The position numbers and the translations under genes are program-made. Shown piece by piece: positions 1 through 7,210 of a stretch of DNA of 15,783 bases. The first letter of the stretch is position 1; each line of letters opens with the position of its first letter. Under the pieces are notes generated by a model, which was given only the letters and a program-made list of their open reading frames with translations, did not search any database and was not told where the DNA came from. This DNA is from Deltaproteobacteria bacterium (GTDB lineage: Bacteria > Myxococcota > Polyangia > Haliangiales > Haliangiaceae). The DNA is taken from positions 1-15,783 of the forward strand of contig JAGSPR010000115.1 in assembly GCA_018262455.1 (NCBI GenBank), given 5' to 3'.

Positions 1-24
1 GCGGACCTGGCGGACCTGGCGGAC
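1..24. repeat. 9-bp tandem repeat (gcggacctg, 2.7 copies)
   Basis: Two full copies and one partial copy of gcggacctg lie at the left edge, inside the receiver gene. Read on the minus strand they encode a repeated Arg-Gln-Val just after the second receiver domain. The array may continue outside the window. A coding low-complexity or coiled-coil linker is the simplest reading. Confidence 0.7.
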
Positions 25-822
25 GATCTCGTGCAGCATGTCGCTGAGCCCCTGCGAGTCCTGCCCCTTGCGAAACATCGGCCGGCCCAGCGCGACCACC
101 GCGGCATCGTCCCCCCCCTCGCCCGACAGGAACACGACGCGCTCGGCGAGCCAGGGCCTGTAATCGCAGACCCAGCGGTAGAGCTCCGCGCCGATCCCGG
201 CATCCATCTGCCAGTCCGCGACGATCACGTCGAAGTCATCGTGCTCGAGCTGCGCGATCGCGGCATGGCCGCTCTCGACCCGGCTGACCGAGTAACCCGC
301 CTCGCCGAGCAGATCCGCCATGACCATGAGCAACACGGGATCGTCATCGGCGAGCAGCAGCGTCGGTCGGTCGAGGTCGAGCTCGAGCACCGTGGCATCC
401 TCGGCCATCAGGGGCTCGATTGATTCCTCGAGCCGGGCCCGGCGCTGCAAGGCGGCCAGCGCGACCCGGACGATCTCGGAGGGCAGGCTCATCGCCACCG
501 CGAGGCACCTCCCGGCGACGATGCGATCGAAGTCCGAGGGAACTTCGGAAGCGATGAAGATGAACCGATCGCGGAGGTCGTAGCGGTTCTGAAGCGACCA
601 CCGATAGACCTCGCCGCCGACCGAAGCCGTCTGATCCCAGGGCGCCACGACGACATCGATCGGGCGCTCGCCTTCGAGATGCGCCTGCGCGCGAAACCCA
701 CTGACCGCGGTGACCACCTCGAATCCACTCTGCTCGAACAACCTCGTCATCAGATCGAGCGCACCACCGTCATCGTGAATCACGAGGACGATAGGACGGT
801 CCAACTGCACGGTGGCGCTCAT
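1..822 (-). CDS. Tandem receiver-domain (REC-REC) response regulator-like protein, C-terminus beyond window
   Basis: The frame is open from ATG at 822 to the window edge (274 codons, no stop), so the C-terminus is missing. Two receiver-like domains are visible, at about residues 10-125 and 153-268. The second has the acidic pocket DDD at 159-161, the phosphoacceptor position D203 (VIVADWQM), S233 (FLSGE) and K252 (MFRKG), so it looks phosphorylatable. The first aligns with it closely (GGEVYRWSLQNRY against GAELYRWVCDYRP) but has P61 where the phosphoacceptor Asp should be and M111 where the Lys should be. It is therefore probably a pseudo-receiver that cannot take phosphate. The likely role is signalling in a two-component network, with an unknown output domain beyond the edge. 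No histidine kinase lies in the window. The start is preceded by no clear ribosome binding site, so a start a few codons further in is possible. Confidence 0.85.
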   Translation of the reverse strand, partial: MSATVQLDRPIVLVIHDDGGALDLMTRLFEQSGFEVVTAVSGFRAQAHLEGERPIDVVVAPWDQTASVGGEVYRWSLQNRYDLRDRFIFIASEVPSDFDRIVAGRCLAVAMSLPSEIVRVALAALQRRARLEESIEPLMAEDATVLELDLDRPTLLLADDDPVLLMVMADLLGEAGYSVSRVESGHAAIAQLEHDDFDVIVADWQMDAGIGAELYRWVCDYRPWLAERVVFLSGEGGDDAAVVALGRPMFRKGQDSQGLSDMLHEIVRQVRQVR

Positions 823-848
823 TATACCCGTGCTAGTGTTTCCGACAT
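823..848. promoter_or_regulatory. Very short divergent intergenic gap with possible overlapping promoters
   Basis: Only 26 bp separate the starts of two divergent genes. On the plus strand tgctagtgt (831-839) resembles an extended -10 element and would place transcription start within a few bases of the ATG at 849, giving a leaderless message. On the minus strand tataat (825-820) runs into the ATG at 822. If that is a real -10 box, the true start of the receiver gene must lie further in. Neither side has a convincing -35 or ribosome binding site. This is a weak prediction. Confidence 0.3.
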
Positions 849-2693
849 ATGCGATGGATCCTCTCGCTGGGCGCGGCCGCCGGGCTCGCTGCGTCTGTGG
901 CGGCATGCCCCGGTGGCGGTGCCGGCAATGGCAAGCTCAACCCCAATCACAATTCAACCCAGACGCCGGAGATCAAGGTCGATCTCCCGAGCATCCCGTC
1001 GAAGATCGAGATCACGACGAGCGCTCCCACGGAAGGGAACAGCCCGGACAAGCGCTCGCCGCTGCTCGACATCCTGAAGAACGAGAACGAGCGAGAGATC
1101 GCCACGCTGAGGAAGCAGAAGGATCCTGCCTACTACCTCGCGTACCAGCTCGTCGAGCAGCGCATCGTCAGCCTCGAGGCCGAGGGCGGCGCGCTGATCA
1201 CCGATAGCGACGACACGGCCCGCAACCTGGATGTCGAGGTCCGCGTCGGCTCGCCCGAGCTCGACAACACCCGCGCCCTCGCCGACGACTCGAACGGCCT
1301 CAACGCACCGCTCACCCGCCGGGGTGTCATCCCGTTCGGCGAGGACAAGCAGGCGATCTCGAACGCGCTCTGGCTCGAGACCGACCGACGCTACCGTGAG
1401 GCCGTGAGCGCGCTCGGCTACGTGCGCCAGGATCAAGCGACCCTCAAGAACCGCGCACCGGTGCCCGATTTCTCACCGTCGCGGCCCGAGGTCTATGTCG
1501 GCAAGCCGGCGACCTTGCAGTTCGACAAGACCCAGTGGATCGAGCGACTCCGGAAGTGCTCGGCCAAGGCACTCAAGGGTCAGGCCACCCGTGGCACCTG
1601 CGGGGTCGTGTTCCAGCTCAACACCGCGTGGCTCGTCAACAGCGAGGGCAGCCAGGTCCAGGTGTCGTGGACCAACGCGCAGCTCGCGGTGTCGGTCGGC
1701 GTCAAGGCCGACGATGGCATGAACCTGTCGCGGCTCGAGCAGCGGTTCGGCCGCACGCCGGCCGACCTGCCGGCCGACGTGGATGTCGACAAGATGATCG
1801 CGATGGTCACCGGCGATCTCGATGCCCTCCACGACGCCCCGCTCGCCGAGCCGTACGTGGGCCCGGCGATCCTCGAGGGTCGCGCCGCGGGCGTGTTCTT
1901 CCACGAGGTGTTCGGCCATCGGATCGAGGGCCACCGCCAGAAGGACACGACGGGCGGCCAGACCTTCGCGTCGTACGTCGGCAAGGACATCGCGCCGGAC
2001 TGGCTGACCGTCTACGACGATCCACAGATCGTCACGCTCAACGGCATCCAGCTCAACGGGTTCTACCGGTTCGACGACGAGGCCGTGCGCGCGCGCCACG
2101 TCAACCTGATCGACAAGGGCAAGCTCGTCGGCTTCAACACGAGTCGCAACCCGATCAAGGGCTTCCCGAGCTCGAACGGCCACGGTCGGCGCTCGCCGGG
2201 GCTGCCGCCGGTGGCGCGCCAGGGCAACCTCGTCGTCGAGGTCGAGAAGAGCGTGCCGCGCGCCGATCTCGAGAAGCTGCTGCTCGCCGAGGTCAAGAAG
2301 CAGAACCGGCCGTACGGCATGATCTTCACCGACATCAGCGGCGGCTTCACCAACACCTCGGCGTTCGCGCCGCAGGCGTTCAAGGTCAACCCGGTCATGG
2401 CCTACAAGCTCTACGCCGACGGCAAGAAGGAGCTCGTGCGTGGGATCGACATCAGCGGTACGCCGCTGGTCGCGCTGCAGTCGATCCGAGCCGCCAGCCG
2501 CGAGATCGAGACGTTCAACGGGGTGTGCGGCGCCGAGAGTGGCTGGGTCCCGGTGAGTGCCTCGGCCCCGAGCTTGCTGCTCGAGAAGATCGAGGTCGAG
2601 AAGGGCTTCATCCCCCCCGATCGCCCGCCGCTGCTCGGCCCACCCTCGATCACGACCTCGCCGACCCGCCCGGCTCGCAAGGAGACGCCATGA
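849..2693 (+). CDS. TldD-family metallopeptidase-like lipoprotein (HExxxH present)
   Basis: The product is 614 residues. The N-terminus (MRWILSLG, then LAASVAAC) is a lipoprotein signal with a lipobox cysteine at C20, so the protein is probably anchored in the periplasm. The TldD metal motif HEVFGHRIE lies at residues 352-360 (H352, E353, H357, E360). Downstream are the family's NGHGRR at 443-448, a GGFTNTSAF segment, and a C-terminal ISGTPL/GVCGAESGW region like the TldD tail. Known TldD acts as a heterodimer with TldE (PmbA), degrading or processing small peptides in the cytoplasm. Here the export signal argues for an extracytoplasmic version. The gene overlaps the next one by four bases, and that gene encodes a TldE-like partner. 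The peptide substrate cannot be inferred. Family assignment is strong; periplasmic location is an inference from the lipobox. Confidence 0.9.
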   Translation: MRWILSLGAAAGLAASVAACPGGGAGNGKLNPNHNSTQTPEIKVDLPSIPSKIEITTSAPTEGNSPDKRSPLLDILKNENEREIATLRKQKDPAYYLAYQLVEQRIVSLEAEGGALITDSDDTARNLDVEVRVGSPELDNTRALADDSNGLNAPLTRRGVIPFGEDKQAISNALWLETDRRYREAVSALGYVRQDQATLKNRAPVPDFSPSRPEVYVGKPATLQFDKTQWIERLRKCSAKALKGQATRGTCGVVFQLNTAWLVNSEGSQVQVSWTNAQLAVSVGVKADDGMNLSRLEQRFGRTPADLPADVDVDKMIAMVTGDLDALHDAPLAEPYVGPAILEGRAAGVFFHEVFGHRIEGHRQKDTTGGQTFASYVGKDIAPDWLTVYDDPQIVTLNGIQLNGFYRFDDEAVRARHVNLIDKGKLVGFNTSRNPIKGFPSSNGHGRRSPGLPPVARQGNLVVEVEKSVPRADLEKLLLAEVKKQNRPYGMIFTDISGGFTNTSAFAPQAFKVNPVMAYKLYADGKKELVRGIDISGTPLVALQSIRAASREIETFNGVCGAESGWVPVSASAPSLLLEKIEVEKGFIPPDRPPLLGPPSITTSPTRPARKETP

Positions 2694-4534
2694 AGCGCTC
2701 GCTGTTCGTCGTCCTCGCGCCGATGCTGGCACTCGCGCTTCCCGGTCCGTCGCTGCTCGACGCGAAGCCGGCGCCGAAGCCCGTCGCCGACGCGGGCCCC
2801 TCGAAGGCCGTCACCGACGAGATCCTCGACTCGGTCGCCGAGGAGATGAATCGCGCGATGAGCCAGCTCGAGATCCCGAACGCGCCGAAGCCGTATCACA
2901 TCGCCTACAAGATCACCGAGGTCGACGTCAACGACGCGTCGGCCAGCCTCGGGTTCGCCACCAGCAAGCGCAACCGGCACTTCGTCAACCTCGAGGCCCG
3001 CGTCCGCGTCGGGACGCCGGCGTTCGACAACTCCAACTTCGTGGTGCCCCAGGCCGACGAGATCGACGGCGTCTCGGCGATCAACCTGCCCCTCGAGGCA
3101 ACGCCTCGGATCGCGCGGCGCGCCGCCTGGCTCGTCACCGACGCGGCGTACAAGGAGGCGCTGATCCAGCTGCGCGCGAAGCTCGAGGCGCGGCGCGCCG
3201 GCGGCACGCGTGGCACCGAGATCCCGTCGTGGACCACCGAGAAGCCCCTGGTCAGCGAGACCCCCGTGACGGTGCCCGATCTCGAGACGGTCGACGAGCT
3301 CGAGACCCGCGCCAAGGCGCTCTCGAGCGTGTTCCGCGACCAGCCTGCCGTGCGCGACTCCCGCGTCGCGGTCACCAGCTATCTCGAGCGCCGGTGGTAC
3401 CTCACGACCGAAGGCACCAGCGTGACCGACACGCGGCGTGCGAGCGGCATCGTGATCACCGCGAACGGCCAGGCCGACGACGGCCAGGAGCTCCACCAGT
3501 ACTTCCTGCGCTACGGCCACACCGCGAAGGACCTGCCGAGCGATGACGAGCTCAAGGCCGAGTCGAAGAAGCTCGTCGAGACGATCAGCGCGCTCGCCAA
3601 GGCCCCGCTCATGGATCGCTACAGCGGTCCGGTGCTGTTCGAGGGCGAAGGCGCGGTCGGCCTGATCCGCACCGCGCTCGCGCCCCACCTCGGTGGTACC
3701 CCCGTCCCCGAGGGACTGAGCCCGCAGGAGGCCAAGTCGTTCGGCGGCGCGCTCACCGACAAGGTCGGGTTGCGCGTGCTCGCCCCGAGCCTCTCGATCA
3801 TCGACGATCCCACGGCCCGGATCGGCGGCGGCAAGGCGCTGATCGGCGGCTACAAGATCGATGACGAGGGAGTGCCCTCGCAGCGCATCGACGTGGTCAA
3901 GGACGGTGTCCTCAAGACGTTGCTGACCAGCCGCACGCCGTCGGCAAAGGCCCAGACCTCGAACGGTCACGCCCGCCGCACCGCCGATGGCGGAGCGTTC
4001 CACGGCAGCGCCACGAACCTGTTCGTCTCCGGCAAGGCCACGGTCCCCCGCGCCGCGCTCGTCCAGAAGCTCATCGCGTCGGCGCGCGCCGAGAACCTCA
4101 AGTTCGGCCTCATCATCCGCAAGCTCGATGACGCCGCGATCACCTCCGCGCCCGAGTTCAGTCGCCGCGAGCTGGTGCAGATGATCAAGAGCACCGATCA
4201 GCAGCTGCCGCCCCCGGCGATCCTTGCCTACAAGGTCTACCCCAACGGCAAGCAGGAGCTCGTGCGCGGCGCGCAGCTCGCGGAGATCCCGATCCGGGCC
4301 TGGAAGGACGTCCTCGCGGTCTCGAAGGAGACCATGACGTACAACTTCCTCGCCGCGAACGAGAGCCAGCTCCAGCTCCGCCTCACCGGCGGCACCGACG
4401 ATGGCTTCGTGCCGTCCGGCGGCATCGAGAGCAGCATCATCACGCCGGATCTGCTGCTCAAGGAGATCGACGTCATGGGCAGCACGGCCGGCGAGCGCCC
4501 CGCACCGATCACGCCCAAGCCGCTCGGCCCGTAG
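2690..4534 (+). CDS. TldE/PmbA-like exported partner protein (no HExxxH)
   Basis: The start ATG at 2690 overlaps the upstream TGA (ATGA), with GGAG at 2681-2684 as ribosome binding site, so translation is probably coupled. The product is 614 residues, the same length as its upstream neighbour, and begins with a Sec signal peptide (MKRSLFVVLAPMLALALP). The C-terminal half carries the family pattern: IIDDPT, DDEGVPSQR, NGHARR at residues 425-430, LVRGAQL. Where the upstream protein has HEVFGH, this one reads LIRTALAPHLGG, so the metal site is absent. That matches the division of labour in TldD/TldE heterodimers, where TldE lacks the zinc motif and helps form the active complex. Longer in-frame starts upstream fall inside the preceding gene and are not credible. 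The pair is probably one exported TldD/E-type complex. Confidence 0.88.
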   Translation: MKRSLFVVLAPMLALALPGPSLLDAKPAPKPVADAGPSKAVTDEILDSVAEEMNRAMSQLEIPNAPKPYHIAYKITEVDVNDASASLGFATSKRNRHFVNLEARVRVGTPAFDNSNFVVPQADEIDGVSAINLPLEATPRIARRAAWLVTDAAYKEALIQLRAKLEARRAGGTRGTEIPSWTTEKPLVSETPVTVPDLETVDELETRAKALSSVFRDQPAVRDSRVAVTSYLERRWYLTTEGTSVTDTRRASGIVITANGQADDGQELHQYFLRYGHTAKDLPSDDELKAESKKLVETISALAKAPLMDRYSGPVLFEGEGAVGLIRTALAPHLGGTPVPEGLSPQEAKSFGGALTDKVGLRVLAPSLSIIDDPTARIGGGKALIGGYKIDDEGVPSQRIDVVKDGVLKTLLTSRTPSAKAQTSNGHARRTADGGAFHGSATNLFVSGKATVPRAALVQKLIASARAENLKFGLIIRKLDDAAITSAPEFSRRELVQMIKSTDQQLPPPAILAYKVYPNGKQELVRGAQLAEIPIRAWKDVLAVSKETMTYNFLAANESQLQLRLTGGTDDGFVPSGGIESSIITPDLLLKEIDVMGSTAGERPAPITPKPLGP

Positions 4535-4539
4535 GGAGG

Positions 4540-4764
4540 TCAGTGACGCATGATCGCGAACATCGCGGTGAACGCGATCACCGCGACGACGATCATGTAG
4601 ATCGCGATCGCGGCGTCATTGGACTTGCCGGTCTTGCCGTTGAACCGGCCATGGCAGCGCGGGCACTCGACGTGGCTGATGATCTTCGAGCCGATGAGGC
4701 CCCCCCACCACGTGAAGCCGACCGGGAGCGGCGACACGTCCTCGTGACACTTCGGACATTGCAT
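4540..4764 (-). CDS. Small zinc-ribbon membrane protein
   Basis: Hypothetical protein of 74 residues. Two CxxC knuckles, CPKC at residues 3-6 and CPRC at 34-37, form a probable zinc ribbon. A single transmembrane helix follows at about residues 51-72 (AIAIYMIVVAVIAFTAMFAI). I chose ATG at 4764 because the zinc ribbon begins at once and AGGA stands 8 bases upstream. A GTG at 4803 overlapping the stop of the upstream phosphatase gene (GTGA) is an alternative and would add 13 Arg/Ala-rich residues. It is the last gene of the minus-strand kinase unit, and its end meets the convergent TldE-like gene with only 5 bp between stops. Function unknown; possibly a membrane-bound metal or nucleic-acid binding accessory. 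Confidence 0.75.
   Translation of the reverse strand: MQCPKCHEDVSPLPVGFTWWGGLIGSKIISHVECPRCHGRFNGKTGKSNDAAIAIYMIVVAVIAFTAMFAIMRH
4564..4585. terminator. Perfect 8-bp inverted repeat at a convergent gene junction
   Basis: cgcggtga and tcaccgcg flank a 6-base loop (4572-4577). The hairpin sits inside the 3' end of the small zinc-ribbon gene, about 30 bp past the stop of the convergent TldE-like gene. It could end transcription arriving from the plus strand. There is no T-run, so it is not a canonical intrinsic terminator, and GC-rich coding DNA yields such repeats by chance. Confidence 0.3.
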
Positions 4765-4799
4765 GCGCGGAATCCTAGCCGCGCGCGCGGCCGAAATCC

Positions 4800-5456
4800 T
4801 CACCCGAACAGCGCGGCAAGCTCGGCGGGGGTCGCGACGAGGAAGTCCGGGCCGATCGAGGCGAGCGCCGTGGGGTCGCGCAGCCCCCAGGTGACGGCGA
4901 TGCCGGGCATGCCCGCGGCCCGTGCGGTGGCGACGTCGATCTCCGAATCACCCACGAAGGCGCATTGCGCCGGCGCCAGCCCGAGCTCGGCGAGCAGCGG
5001 CAACACGGCCTCGGGATCGGGCTTGCGGGGCCGACCGACGCGTTCGCCGATCACGACGCGAAACGGCCAGGCGGCGAGCAGCTGGTCCGCGATCGGCACG
5101 ACCAGCTCGTGCGGCTTGTTCGAGAGCACGCCGAGCACCCGGCCGCTCGCCACCTGGGCATCGAGCACCGCCGACAGACCGGCGAACACACAGGTCCTGC
5201 CGAACGGCGCGGCCAGGTAGTGCGCGCGATAGCGAGCTAGCACGTCGACCGCGCGTGCCGAATGCCCCGCGGCCTCCGCGACGAGGTGCCCCGCGCCGCT
5301 CCCGATCCAGCCCCGGATCTCGGCGTGCGTGCGCGTGGGGAGCCCGGCATCGACGAGCGCGGCGTTGAGGTGCCCGGCGATGTCATCGAAGCTATCGACC
5401 AGCGTGCCGTCGAGATCGAACACGATCCCGCGGATGGCACGGAGCGGGGCGGTCAT
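4800..5456 (-). CDS. HAD-superfamily phosphatase, phosphoglycolate phosphatase-like
   Basis: The product is 218 residues, a normal length for Gph-type HAD hydrolases. All four HAD motifs are present: DLDGT at residues 14-18 (nucleophile D14, acid/base D16), the serine of LSNKP at S112, the lysine of RKPDPE at K145, and GDSEID at 169-174 (D170, D174). A helical cap lies between motifs I and II (about residues 20-95), as in cap-type C1 enzymes such as phosphoglycolate phosphatase and beta-phosphoglucomutase. The enzyme should hydrolyse a small phosphorylated metabolite in the cytosol. Phosphoglycolate is the usual annotation, but the substrate is not proven by sequence. It starts 11 bp after the zinc-ribbon/PH gene stop in the same transcription unit. 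No strong ribosome binding site is visible. Confidence 0.88.
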   Translation of the reverse strand: MTAPLRAIRGIVFDLDGTLVDSFDDIAGHLNAALVDAGLPTRTHAEIRGWIGSGAGHLVAEAAGHSARAVDVLARYRAHYLAAPFGRTCVFAGLSAVLDAQVASGRVLGVLSNKPHELVVPIADQLLAAWPFRVVIGERVGRPRKPDPEAVLPLLAELGLAPAQCAFVGDSEIDVATARAAGMPGIAVTWGLRDPTALASIGPDFLVATPAELAALFG

Positions 5457-5467
5457 CTGCAGGCGGC

Positions 5468-6130
5468 CTACGAGACGACGCCGTAGACGTTCTTGTGCTG
5501 GCGCTGGATCTCGATCGAGTCACGCAGCTGCTCGAACAGCTGGCGAGAGGCCGGCATGCCGACGATCTCGAGGTGCGACGTCGTCGCGTCCGAGGCGAAC
5601 ACCTCGACGTGCGCGATCCCGAGGATGCGGTCGACGAGGTTCTGCTTGTAGCGGACGTCGCGGCAGCGCCACAGCTGCAGGACGTCGATCCGCTTGGACA
5701 GCAGGCCGCGCTCGGTCTCGATGACCGTGTTGGTGACCCGGAACTTGATCGACTTGCGATACAGCGTCACCGCGAACATGAACACGGCGGCCGCCGCGGC
5801 CGGGATGACCACGTTCAGGATCTTCGTCGACCAAGCCGTCTCGGCGTCCCAGATCCGCGTGGAGATCCCGATGATGGCGATCGCCGCGAAGCCGCTCGCG
5901 ATGTAGTAACCGAGGTACGCCTTCCAGGACGGCACCCCTTCGTACAGCGTCTTGCGCTCGGGTTCCTTGTCGTCCTTGGTCGCCTGCGCGAACGGCGCCT
6001 TGGCGGGCGCGGGCGCGGGTGCGGCCGCAGCCTCGGCTGCCGGCGGCGCCGCGCTCAAGAACGAGTTGCAGAAGCGACACTTGATCGCCTCGTCCTGGAT
6101 CTCCTCCGCACAGAATGGACACTTCTTCAT
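5468..6130 (-). CDS. Zinc-ribbon plus PH-like (bPH2/DUF304-type) membrane protein
   Basis: The product is 220 residues. It starts with a zinc ribbon (C4, C7, C18, C21 in CPFCAEEI...CRFC), then an Ala/Pro-rich linker (about 27-47) and two predicted transmembrane helices (about 70-90 and 103-125). A C-terminal soluble part resembles the bacterial PH-like domain: YRKSIKFRVTNTVIETERG, then a DVLQLWRCRDVRY strand pattern and LFEQLRDSI as the final helix. Such proteins usually sit at the inner membrane; their ligands are mostly unknown. The start ATG at 6130 comes 2 bp after the stop of the TPR/barrel gene, with GGA about 8 bases upstream. The same frame is open well upstream, but that part overlaps a better gene and is not coding. 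Confidence 0.82.
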   Translation of the reverse strand: MKKCPFCAEEIQDEAIKCRFCNSFLSAAPPAAEAAAAPAPAPAKAPFAQATKDDKEPERKTLYEGVPSWKAYLGYYIASGFAAIAIIGISTRIWDAETAWSTKILNVVIPAAAAAVFMFAVTLYRKSIKFRVTNTVIETERGLLSKRIDVLQLWRCRDVRYKQNLVDRILGIAHVEVFASDATTSHLEIVGMPASRQLFEQLRDSIEIQRQHKNVYGVVS

Positions 6131-6132
6131 AT

Positions 6133-7176
6133 TCACATCCGGTATCCGAGGCCGACCATGAAGTCGATCGCGGTGATCGCCTTGATGTCGTCTCGGAGGC
6201 CTGCCTTCGCCGGGCTGTAGGAGAACGCGAAGGGCACGACCGTGACGATCACGTTCGGCGTGACCGCGTAATCGGCGGAGAGGCCCGCGCGCAGGTGGAA
6301 CATCGTCAGGGCGCCCGTGGTGGGCGCGAACGAGGTGAACGGGCTGTTGCTGACGCCGCCGAACACCAGCGCACCCAGGCCAAGATCGCCGCGGAGCCCG
6401 ACCTTGGGGGCCACGTGGTAGGTGCCGCCCACGTTCGCCATGAGGCCGTAAAGCCTGGCCGAGCTGCTCTTGCCCATCATGTTCTGGAACGGCACGGGCG
6501 TGAACGTGAAGCCGCCGCCGAGCTCGACCGTGACCTTGTCGTTGATCGCGAGCGGATAGCCCGCGATCAGAGCGGCGGTTGCCTGGAGCGGGACATTGAG
6601 CTTGCCGGTGGACAGCTTCGCGCCACCTCCGGCCAGCCGCACCGAGAGCAGGCGCGGGGTGCCCGGCTGGGTTTCGGTGATCTGGGTGCCGTCCGGATCC
6701 TTGGGGTCGGTCGGATCGGCGACCCGGTCCGGATCCGGCTTGGCGGGATCCGGCTTGGTCTCGCCGTCGGGCTTCTCGTTGTGATCGGGGGGCTTGCTGC
6801 GGATGGCTTCCTGTTGCTTCGCGCACTCGTCGAGCGACCGGATCAGGCCTTCGATCTCCTGGCGCTTGGCGTCGGTGATCGGCTTGACGGTGTCGGCGTC
6901 CTTGAGCGCGAGGTAGCGCTTGTAGAAGAACTGCGCCTCTTTGCAGTTCTTGGCCTGGCGGTACGACTGCGCCACGTTGAACAGGTACGCGGCCTTCTTG
7001 CTCTCGTTCGACTCGAGCGCGAACCCCTGCTTGAACGCTTCGATCGCCTTGTCGAAGTTGCCGAGGTTGTACTGGGTCTCGCCCTCCTTGTACCACTGCT
7101 CCGGCGTATCCGGCTGCGCCGCCGCGAGCACGGGCACCAGCACCAACGCACATACGAGTGAGATCATCCGCTTCAT
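6133..7176 (-). CDS. Exported TPR protein with C-terminal beta-barrel-like domain
   Basis: The product is 347 residues. A Sec signal peptide (MKRMISLVCALVLVPVLAAA) is followed by TPR-type helical repeats at about residues 24-115 (QWYKEGETQYNLGNFDKAIE; AYLFNVAQSYRQAKNCKEAQ). Next is an acidic, proline-rich linker with repeated DP and KP (about 130-165). The C-terminal half (about 175-347) alternates polar and hydrophobic residues, is rich in glycine and ends in GLGYRM, consistent with an outer-membrane barrel. It likely sits in the envelope, with the TPR part in the periplasm binding a partner. GGAGA lies 5 bases before the start. It follows the kinase gene by 34 bp, so it may be part of the same signalling or envelope module. 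Precise function unknown. Confidence 0.82.
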   Translation of the reverse strand: MKRMISLVCALVLVPVLAAAQPDTPEQWYKEGETQYNLGNFDKAIEAFKQGFALESNESKKAAYLFNVAQSYRQAKNCKEAQFFYKRYLALKDADTVKPITDAKRQEIEGLIRSLDECAKQQEAIRSKPPDHNEKPDGETKPDPAKPDPDRVADPTDPKDPDGTQITETQPGTPRLLSVRLAGGGAKLSTGKLNVPLQATAALIAGYPLAINDKVTVELGGGFTFTPVPFQNMMGKSSSARLYGLMANVGGTYHVAPKVGLRGDLGLGALVFGGVSNSPFTSFAPTTGALTMFHLRAGLSADYAVTPNVIVTVVPFAFSYSPAKAGLRDDIKAITAIDFMVGLGYRM

Positions 7177-7210
7177 GAGTGTCTCCGAGCGTGGTGTGCT
7201 CGCGTTCCAG

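Noticed and set aside
31..423. Plus-strand open frame of 130 codons at the left edge
   Set aside because: It is the antisense of the receiver gene, rich in Arg/His/Glu with no domain pattern, while the opposite strand encodes two recognisable receiver domains.
1473..2732. Long minus-strand open frame (419 codons) opposite the first TldD-like gene
   Set aside because: It is an antisense shadow of GC-rich coding DNA; the product is Arg/Asp/Leu-rich with no motif, and the plus strand carries HEVFGH and a lipobox.
2411..4003. Long minus-strand open frame (530 codons) opposite the TldE-like gene
   Set aside because: It has the same shadow composition; the plus-strand gene has a signal peptide, a ribosome binding site and a coupled start.
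5468..7153. One long fused minus-strand protein extending upstream of the zinc-ribbon/PH protein
   Set aside because: The upstream part is out of frame with the TPR/barrel gene, which has a signal peptide, TPRs and a ribosome binding site; the zinc ribbon begins with its own ATG at 6130.
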